Below, one piece after another: positions 48,355 to 54,862 of a stretch of DNA of 64,000 bases (the stretch's first letter is position 1; each line of letters begins with the position of its first letter). The notes below the pieces were generated by a model. It was not told the origin of the DNA. It ran no database searches and worked only from the letters and a program-made list of their open reading frames with translations. A program made the translations under genes and the position numbers. This DNA is from a virus: positions 1-64,000 of IMG/VR virus record IMGVR_UViG_3300046454_000714, one strand, 5' to 3'.

Positions 48355-48957
48355 ATGGCCCGCATGCAGATCCTCCAACTCCCCGCAGGTGCCGGAGACG
48401 ACCGGCCGCCCTTCGTGCTCGTCGTCGACGAGTACCAGCCCCGGCGCTACGTTCTCGGCACCGGCCAGACCGAGCAGATCGTCGGCGAGTTCGACGGCAT
48501 TGCCGAACGCATCGGCGCCCGCGCTGTGCTCACCTTCGTCGAAACCGTCGACATCCCTGCCAGCGAGAACGCCGTACAGGCCGAACCCCTGTCGCACGTC
48601 GACGACTTCACGGACCTCAGCGAAGCCAAGCAGCTGATCGTTGCGTGCGACGAGGCCCGCATGTGGGCGCGTCACGGCTACGAGATCGGCCAACGCCACT
48701 GCGGCTGGTCAGACCACGGCGTCGCACCCGACTGGCTCACCGAAGGCTGGCCGTACAGCTTCGACTCCTGCGAACACCTCAAGCAGGCTGCGGAGTTGGA
48801 TGAAGCCGTCACCCGCGTGCGTGCCGTGTCGACCGAGCCGGAGGCCATGAACGCCCATCAGGAGCGGGCCGACGTCTGGAGGAACGGCTACGAACTCGGT
48901 GTCCTCGCGGCGAAGTCCGCCCTTCGACCGCGCAACGAGCCGACGGCGAAGCCGTGA
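48355..48957 (+). CDS. Hypothetical protein
   Basis: 200 residues, CAGGAG leader. N-terminal alpha/beta half (FVLVVDEYQPRRYVLGTGQTE) and helical second half (WRNGYELGVLAAKSALR). No family recognised; its position after the fibre genes is the only clue. Confidence 0.55.
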   Translation: MARMQILQLPAGAGDDRPPFVLVVDEYQPRRYVLGTGQTEQIVGEFDGIAERIGARAVLTFVETVDIPASENAVQAEPLSHVDDFTDLSEAKQLIVACDEARMWARHGYEIGQRHCGWSDHGVAPDWLTEGWPYSFDSCEHLKQAAELDEAVTRVRAVSTEPEAMNAHQERADVWRNGYELGVLAAKSALRPRNEPTAKP

Positions 48958-49403
48958 GAAACGGCATGATGCCGTCCACCGCAGCACTCGCAGCCACCTT
49001 CTGGGCGCTCGTCGGCTGGGCGCTCGTCGCCCTAGCGGTCGCCTCGCAGTTCAGCGGGAACCCAATCGCCGTCAGCGACACCGTCGGCGCAGGCGCAGGG
49101 GCGCTGGTCTTCAACTGTTTCGCATGGATCGCATGGACCAGTCGAACGAGGCCTACTCCCGCGCTGCCGCCGCGCCCGAACTACACGACGATCGCCGTCC
49201 TCGAACACGACCTGCTCGGCATCCCGCCCGAGCCCGGAACGGTGGCAGCCGCCGTCATCGGGTTGCGCAAGGCGGTCGCGAACTGCACGGCACACCAGCC
49301 CGTCGACCTCACCACGCTCGGCCAGGTCGGACGGCGAGGCGTGTGCACGCGCTGCGGATGCGACATGGTGCAGAACGGCGACGGCGAATGGGCCAAGACG
49401 TGA
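48954..49403 (+). CDS. Membrane protein with zinc-ribbon tail
   Basis: 149 residues, GTG start. Two membrane helices (about 8-28 and 46-64) are followed by a helical segment and CTRCGCDM. Overlaps both neighbours. Function unknown. Confidence 0.5.
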   Translation: MRNGMMPSTAALAATFWALVGWALVALAVASQFSGNPIAVSDTVGAGAGALVFNCFAWIAWTSRTRPTPALPPRPNYTTIAVLEHDLLGIPPEPGTVAAAVIGLRKAVANCTAHQPVDLTTLGQVGRRGVCTRCGCDMVQNGDGEWAKT

Positions 49404-49651
49404 AGAAGCGCAAGGCGCCCAACCGGCAGCTCCGCGGACCGCGCGCCACACTGCCCCGCACCGAGACGCCCGAGCCACCGCCATGCGGACCCAACCCGTA
49501 CCCCGAAGTCAGCAGCGACCCATGGTGGGCGCACAACAGCCACGCCTGCACCTGCTGGCACCAGCACGACGAATGCCCATGCAGCCTCGCAGCCCACGAA
49601 GCGAGCCACCTCGCAGCCGACTGCCCCTGCAAGTTCTACGGAGAACGATGA
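49400..49651 (+). CDS. Cysteine-rich small protein
   Basis: 83 residues from a GTG overlapping the upstream stop (ATG at 49388 is an alternative). Basic N-terminus, then CTCWHQHDECPCSLAAHEAS and CPCKFYG, a dense Cys/His cluster likely to bind zinc. Confidence 0.55.
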   Translation: MKKRKAPNRQLRGPRATLPRTETPEPPPCGPNPYPEVSSDPWWAHNSHACTCWHQHDECPCSLAAHEASHLAADCPCKFYGER

Positions 49652-49953
49652 CCGCCAACCCGGCAGGCCTCACCTACACCCTCCACGTCGCCACGACAGA
49701 CGGACGCCTCGCCATGGTCGACATCACCGACGCCGTCACCCGCGCCCACTTCGTAGTCACCCAGCCCGACGGCACACTCGGCATCACCGGCATCCACGAC
49801 GCACTACCCGGAGACGCCGACGCCAGCGCCGCCCACCGCATCATGCTCGTCACCTGCCAGAACCCGGCAGGCAACGGCCAAGTCCCCATCGCCGTCGACC
49901 CCGAAGCCGCGCGAGTGCTCGACGTCATCGAGGCGCAGCGGGCCAACGCCTGA
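49648..49953 (+). CDS. Hypothetical protein
   Basis: 101 residues, beta-rich (YTLHVATTDGRLAMVDITDA; GTLGITGIHDALPG). ATGA overlap upstream. Function unknown. Confidence 0.5.
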   Translation: MTANPAGLTYTLHVATTDGRLAMVDITDAVTRAHFVVTQPDGTLGITGIHDALPGDADASAAHRIMLVTCQNPAGNGQVPIAVDPEAARVLDVIEAQRANA

Positions 49954-50029
49954 CGCTGACCTGATCAGTCACCTCACGTCGGCCAACCACTAACCCCCAA
50001 GCCGGACAGACTGCGGACGGGGGAGCGCG

Positions 50030-50212
50030 ATGGATACCGAGACGCGAGTGTGCACGTTCCTCGCTGCCGCCTCCTGGCTTGTGGCCGTAGTCGCTCTCAT
50101 CGATTGGGCTCTGGGCAACTCGACCGCTCCCGCAGGGATCGTCACCTTCGCTCTCGTGGGCGCAGTCCTGACCCTTGTAGCGGTGACGCTGCGGAAGCAG
50201 GACGGGCGCTGA
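50030..50212 (+). CDS. Two-helix membrane protein
   Basis: 60 residues with GGGGGAG before the ATG. Helices at about 7-27 and 34-54 (GIVTFALVGAVLTLVAVTL). Shares a base with the HNH gene start. Confidence 0.55.
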   Translation: MDTETRVCTFLAAASWLVAVVALIDWALGNSTAPAGIVTFALVGAVLTLVAVTLRKQDGR

Positions 50213-50601
50213 TGCCCAGACGAACCGGATGGCGCGTCTGCTCAACACCCGACTGCCCCGAGTTCAGTGACAAGGGCGGACGCTGCGACGACCACCGTCG
50301 CGAAGCTGAACAACGGCGAGGCACCGCACGACAGCGCGGCTACACCGGCGAACACGAGACCAGGTTCCGGCCCGCAGTCCTAGCCCGCGACCCCATCTGC
50401 GTCTGCCCCGGCTGCAACCAGTGCACCATCCCCGGCGAATGCTGCGACCGCGCCAGCATCCACGCAGACCACTGGCCCATCGACCGACGCGACCTCGTCG
50501 CACAAGGCCTCGACGCCAACGACCCCAAGCACGGCCGCGGCCTCTGCCCCCACTGCCACGGCAGCGCCACCGCCCAACACCAAGGGCCCTGGTTCACCTA
50601 G
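50212..50601 (+). CDS. HNH endonuclease
   Basis: 129 residues. CSTPDCPEFSD at the N-terminus, HADHWPIDRRDLVAQGLDAN and NDPKHGRGLCPHCHGSATA make the HNH core with flanking zinc cysteines. HNH genes beside terminase often encode the nuclease needed for efficient packaging of cohesive-end phages, but homing is also possible. A second HNH gene follows. Confidence 0.8.
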   Translation: MPRRTGWRVCSTPDCPEFSDKGGRCDDHRREAEQRRGTARQRGYTGEHETRFRPAVLARDPICVCPGCNQCTIPGECCDRASIHADHWPIDRRDLVAQGLDANDPKHGRGLCPHCHGSATAQHQGPWFT

Positions 50602-50605
50602 CACC

Positions 50606-50624
50606 CTGCGGCCAGCTACCGCAG
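50606..50624. repeat. Palindromic repeat, copy 2
   Basis: Exact copy of CTGCGGCCAGCTACCGCAG seen at 48281-48299. Confidence 0.6.
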
Positions 50625-50627
50625 ACA

Positions 50628-50659
50628 GGACGCCCCGAGCCTCCCGGCCCGGGGCGTCC
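50628..50659 (+). terminator. Terminator-like hairpin
   Basis: 10-bp stem GGACGCCCCG / CGGGGCGTCC between the two HNH genes. Confidence 0.6.
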
Positions 50660-50677
50660 GCCATTCCGGGAGACGGC

Positions 50678-51202
50678 ATGACCAGCACAACGCGTGCGCG
50701 CATCACCACCTGTACCAAGCCCGGATGCGGCCGACCTCATCGGGCCCGAGGCCTGTGCTCCACCTGCTACAACCGCACGTACCAACCCAACCGGCACGCT
50801 GCCGTGCCCACCACGTGCACCGCATGCGGCGCCTCGATGCGGCGGCCACGCAAGGCCGACCGCCGGCCCACCTGCTCCATAGCCTGCCGCCGCATCGTGC
50901 AGTTCGGACCAGCAGCCGCACGGACAGGCAGCTACGACTGGAGCACTGATGCGGCGAAGCGGGCAGAGCTTGCCGGCGCCGCGGTCATCGACCGGTTCGA
51001 CCGACTCCAGGTCTTCGAGCGCGACGGCTGGGTCTGCTACCGGTGCGAGCGGTCGACCGACCCGGACGCCTCCCCGTTCGACGTGACGAGCCCGACCGTC
51101 GACCATGTCGTGCCGCTATCGAAGGGCGGCGAGCACACCCTGGCCAACGTCCGCTGCTGCTGCCTGGGCTGCAACAGCTCCAAGCAGGACCACGCAGCGT
51201 AG
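50678..51202 (+). CDS. HNH endonuclease with extra zinc fingers
   Basis: 174 residues, GGGAG leader. N-terminal CTKPGCGRPHRARGLCSTCY and CTACGASMRRP...CSIAC zinc ribbons precede the HNH core CYRCERSTD ... PTVDHVVPLSKGGEHTLANV ... CLGCNSSK. It sits immediately upstream of the terminase genes and the repeat-bearing gap, so it is the better candidate for the packaging-associated HNH. Confidence 0.85.
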   Translation: MTSTTRARITTCTKPGCGRPHRARGLCSTCYNRTYQPNRHAAVPTTCTACGASMRRPRKADRRPTCSIACRRIVQFGPAAARTGSYDWSTDAAKRAELAGAAVIDRFDRLQVFERDGWVCYRCERSTDPDASPFDVTSPTVDHVVPLSKGGEHTLANVRCCCLGCNSSKQDHAA

Positions 51203-51403
51203 CCAAAGCCGTGGCTGAGGGTGGGGGGTTGGGGTATCGATCCGGACAAATCCGGACCTTCGGGGAGGGACCTCGGAATCCATACGGGTCGCCAAATTCA
51301 AACGATCTTCGACGTGATCTTCAAGTGTGACCCTCTGTGACATTCGCCGTGCCGCAACGGCAGGCGTGAGTGCGTGCCGCAACGGCACTGAGGAGTGATC
51401 GAT
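51203..51403. promoter_or_regulatory. Gap before terminase with paired repeats; candidate packaging/late control site
   Basis: GTGCCGCAACGGCA occurs at 51349-51362 and 51374-51387, 25 bp apart; each contains the palindrome TGCCG-CAA-CGGCA. TCCGGAC is repeated near 51240, and TGTGAC twice around 51327-51341. No ORF here is convincing. A cos or pac site, or a late-gene operator, is expected in this position. Confidence 0.5.
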
Positions 51404-51859
51404 ATGCCCGCCAATGGACCACTGCCGAAGGACCCCGGTCAGCGACGCCGGCGCAACGCCGACTTCGTAGCACCGACGACCCTTCCGGCCGACGGGCCTG
51501 ACGGACCGACCCCTGAACTGCCAGGCGGCCACGACTACGACAGTCGCACGCTCGCCTGGTACGAGACGTGGCGGAACAGCCCGCAGGCTGCAACGTTCCT
51601 GATGACGGACTGGCAGCGGCTGCACATGCTGGCCGAGCTGGTTCAGCAGTACTGGGAGGAACCCAGGAAGGATCTGCTCTCGGAGATCCGGCTGAATGAG
51701 GCTTCCCTCGGAGGCACGGCCGCAGACCGCATTCGGCTTCGCTGGACCGTTGCCGAGCCGGACATCGAGCCCGCTGTACGCCGTTCTGCCGGCGCCCGCG
51801 GTGGGGCTTCTCGCCGTGACCGGGTTCTGAAGGTCGTCGATGGCCAGGCGGATAGCTGA
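51404..51859 (+). CDS. Terminase small subunit
   Basis: 151 residues; ATG chosen because the in-frame GTG at 51395 abuts the GAGGAG RBS. Central WYETWRNSPQAATFLMTDWQ and RLHMLAELVQQYWEEP match actinophage small terminases, which bind packaging DNA and regulate the large subunit. The basic C-terminus overlaps the large-subunit gene by 20 bp. Confidence 0.8.
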   Translation: MPANGPLPKDPGQRRRRNADFVAPTTLPADGPDGPTPELPGGHDYDSRTLAWYETWRNSPQAATFLMTDWQRLHMLAELVQQYWEEPRKDLLSEIRLNEASLGGTAADRIRLRWTVAEPDIEPAVRRSAGARGGASRRDRVLKVVDGQADS

Positions 51860-53459
51860 CCCGGACCGCTTCACCTCGCTCGGCTTCGAGGCCATCGACT
51901 GGATCGAGCACTACCTCTGCCACGGGCCCGGCGACGTACAGGGCGAGCCGTTGCTCATCGACGACGAGATGGCCGCCTTCATCGCCAAGGCTTACCAGCT
52001 CGACCCGGTGACGGGCCGCCGCAAGGTCAACCGTGCGTTCCTGTCCCGACCGAAGGGCCGGGCCAAGAGCGAACTCGCCGGCGCGCTGGTGTGTTTTGAG
52101 GCCCTGGGGCCGTGCCGCTTCGACGGCTGGGATGCCGAGAGCGACCCGGTAGGCCGCGCACAGGTGTACCCGTTCATCCGCTGCCTCGCGACGGAAGAGA
52201 ACCAGGCGGGCAACACCTACGACAACGTCACCGCGATGCTGGAGCACCTCGTCGAGAACTTCGGCGACGAGTTCCCAGGCATCGACTTGGGTCGTTCGGC
52301 GCAGACATCGAGCCGCATCTTCATCGAGGGCGGCGGCGAGATCGTGCCGTCGACATCGTCGGGCGCGGCCAAGGATGGTGGCAAGGAGACGTTCGCCGTC
52401 TTCGATGAGATCCACCTCTACGTCCATCCCGAGTTGCGGGCGATGCACAAGACGGTGCGCCGCAACCTGGTGAAGCGGCGCAGGGCCGAGCCGTGGTCGC
52501 TGGAGACATCGACGATGTATGCGGTCGGCGAGAACTCGGTAGCTGAGGCGACGCACGAGTACCACAAGGCGGTCGTCTCGGGCCGGGTGCGCGACGGCGG
52601 CCTGCTCTTCGACCACCGCGAGGCCCCGCACGTCGAGGATCTGCACGACGACGACCAGCTCATGCCCGCGCTGGAGTTCGTGTACGGCGACGCGGCGAAG
52701 TGGATGGACCTGGAGCGGATCGCCAGCGACATGCGCGAGCCCGACACCGATCCGGCAGACGCCCGGCGCTACTTCCTCAACCAGCCCGGCACTGCCTCGG
52801 CGAAGGCCTTCGACCCGGGCCGCTGGCGGGAGTTGGCGGACTCGCGCTTCATCGTTCCGGCGAAGGAAGCGATCTCGATCGGCTTCGACGGCTCGAAGTG
52901 GAGCGACTCAACGGGCTTTGTGGCAACCCAGCTGGATACGGGCCACCAATGGGTGCTCGGCGTCTGGGAGTCGCCGGCGAACAAGCAGGAAGCCGAGTCG
53001 TGGGAAGTCCCTGAGGTCGAGGTCAACGCCGTCCTGGATGACGCGATGAACACGTGGCGGGTCGTGCGCCTGTACGCGGACCCGGCGTACTACGAGGAGA
53101 CGATCGCGGGCTGGGCCGGCAAGTACGGCCCGAAGGTGGTCACCGAGTGGTGGACGCACCGGCGCCGGCAGATGGCGTTCGCCCTGCGCGCGTACAAGAC
53201 GGCGATGACGGGCGGCGAGCTGTCGCACGACGGCAGTGACGCCTTCGCACGGCACATCGCCCAGGCGGTGAAGCGGAACGCGGGTGTGAAGGACGACGAG
53301 GGCAAGCCGATGTGGGTGATCCAGAAGGATCGCCACGATTCGCCCCGAAAGATCGACCTCGCGATGGCGGGCTGCCTGTCCTGGGAGGCCAGGCGGGACG
53401 CGATCAAGGCGGGCGGCAACGAGCCGCCGCGCTCCCGGAAAACAACTGTGATGCGCTGA
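51840..53459 (+). CDS. Terminase large subunit
   Basis: 539 residues. The ATPase has a variant Walker A (SRPKGRAKSE, about 69-78), conserved FIRCLATEENQA, and Walker B FAVFDEIH. The nuclease domain begins at AISIGFDGSKWSDSTGF, with further acids in YADPAYYEE. It cuts the concatemer and powers DNA into the prohead docked on the portal. Standard gene order follows. Confidence 0.92.
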   Translation: MARRIADPDRFTSLGFEAIDWIEHYLCHGPGDVQGEPLLIDDEMAAFIAKAYQLDPVTGRRKVNRAFLSRPKGRAKSELAGALVCFEALGPCRFDGWDAESDPVGRAQVYPFIRCLATEENQAGNTYDNVTAMLEHLVENFGDEFPGIDLGRSAQTSSRIFIEGGGEIVPSTSSGAAKDGGKETFAVFDEIHLYVHPELRAMHKTVRRNLVKRRRAEPWSLETSTMYAVGENSVAEATHEYHKAVVSGRVRDGGLLFDHREAPHVEDLHDDDQLMPALEFVYGDAAKWMDLERIASDMREPDTDPADARRYFLNQPGTASAKAFDPGRWRELADSRFIVPAKEAISIGFDGSKWSDSTGFVATQLDTGHQWVLGVWESPANKQEAESWEVPEVEVNAVLDDAMNTWRVVRLYADPAYYEETIAGWAGKYGPKVVTEWWTHRRRQMAFALRAYKTAMTGGELSHDGSDAFARHIAQAVKRNAGVKDDEGKPMWVIQKDRHDSPRKIDLAMAGCLSWEARRDAIKAGGNEPPRSRKTTVMR

Positions 53460-53474
53460 CGACGGGGGTGACCT

Positions 53475-54860
53475 ATGGCCCTCGATCTGGAACCGGATGC
53501 CTGGTTGAAGCGGCTGATCCACTGCCATGACGGTGACCTGCCGCAGTTGAGGCTGATGGACAGCTACTACGAGGGCACGCAGCCTCTGTCGTATTTGGCT
53601 CCGGAGATTCAGTCGGAACTCTCGGACCGGATGCGCCAACTGGTCATCAACTGGCCGCAGTTGGTCGTGGATGCCTTGGATGAGCGTCTGGACGTCGAGG
53701 GCTTCCGGTACGCGGACTCCGAGACGACCGCGGCGGATCTGTGGGACGTGTGGCAGGCCTCCGACATGGACGAGGGTTCGCAGCAGGCCCACGTGGATGC
53801 TCTGGCCCTGAAACGCTCCTACGTGATCATCGGCGCGAATGAGGACGACGAGGCGAACCCGATCGTGACCGCGGAGTCGGCGCTGGAGGTGTTCGCGGAG
53901 AGGGATCCGCGGACTCGCCAGGTGGTGGCGGCGGTGAAGCGTTGGGATGAGCCGTCGGCGGCCGGGTCGGCGCCGGTGAAGTGGGCGACGCTGTATCTGC
54001 CGAATGCGCGGATGACGTTCGAGCAGCAGAAGGGCGCTTGGGTCGAGGTCGACCGGGATGAGCACAACCTCGGCGAGGTGCTGGTTGTTCCGTTGGCGAA
54101 CCGGCCGCGACTGCGGCACCTGGATGGCACGTCCGAACTCCGCTCGGTCATCCCGATCTCGGACGCGGCCTGCAAGATCGCCTCGGACATGATGGTCAGC
54201 GCGGAGTATCACGCGATGCCGCGCCGGTGGGCGACGGGCATGTCGCGTGACGACTTCGCCGACGAGAACGGGCAACCGCTGGGCGCGATGTCGGCGCTGG
54301 CAGGCCGCATGTGGACGAACGAGAGCAACGAGGTGAAGTTCGGGCAGTTCCAGGAGGCCCAGCTCTCCAACTTCCACGAAACGATCAACGTTCTCGCCCG
54401 CCTGGTGGCCGCGATCACGGGCCTGCCTCCCGCATTCCTCGGCCTGGCGACGGATCAGCCTCCGTCTGCGGATGCGATCCGCGCGTCGGAGGCCCGCCTG
54501 GTGAAGCGCGCGGAGCGCCGTCAGCGTGCGTTCGGCGAAGCCTGGGAGCGGGTCATGCGCCTCGTTCTCCTGGTGCGGGACGGCGAGTTGGACCCGCGGA
54601 CCCGCAAGCTCGAAACCGTGTGGCGGGATCCGTCGACGCCGACGTTCGCGCAGAAGGCCGACGCGGTCGTCAAGCTGCACGCCTCCGGCATTCTGCCGAC
54701 GGAGCAGGCGTGGGAGGACTTGGGCTACAGCGCAGTGCAGCGGGCCCGGATGCGGGGCATGCAGGACGATGCCCTGACCCGGATGACGGCCATGGACCTG
54801 CACCAGATGTCGACAGCCCAGGATCCGGCGCCCGTTGAGGCGCCTCCCGTCGGCGGCTGA
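53475..54860 (+). CDS. Portal protein
   Basis: 461 residues. Features of SPP1/HK97-type portals: RLMDSYYEGTQPLSYLAPEI at the start, INWPQLVVDALDERLDVEGF, and the long stem/wing helices with ARLVAAITGLPPAFLGLATD (about 312-331). The C-terminus lists METHs typical of clip-crown regions. It forms the dodecameric ring at the capsid vertex. Followed 2 bp later by the MuF-like gene. Confidence 0.92.
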   Translation: MALDLEPDAWLKRLIHCHDGDLPQLRLMDSYYEGTQPLSYLAPEIQSELSDRMRQLVINWPQLVVDALDERLDVEGFRYADSETTAADLWDVWQASDMDEGSQQAHVDALALKRSYVIIGANEDDEANPIVTAESALEVFAERDPRTRQVVAAVKRWDEPSAAGSAPVKWATLYLPNARMTFEQQKGAWVEVDRDEHNLGEVLVVPLANRPRLRHLDGTSELRSVIPISDAACKIASDMMVSAEYHAMPRRWATGMSRDDFADENGQPLGAMSALAGRMWTNESNEVKFGQFQEAQLSNFHETINVLARLVAAITGLPPAFLGLATDQPPSADAIRASEARLVKRAERRQRAFGEAWERVMRLVLLVRDGELDPRTRKLETVWRDPSTPTFAQKADAVVKLHASGILPTEQAWEDLGYSAVQRARMRGMQDDALTRMTAMDLHQMSTAQDPAPVEAPPVGG

Positions 54861-54862
54861 TC

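Noticed and set aside
52908-54803. 631-codon minus-strand ORF
   Set aside because: His/Arg/Leu-rich shadow of the terminase and portal genes. Useful contrast with the antisense ORF in the intein, which does show domain features.
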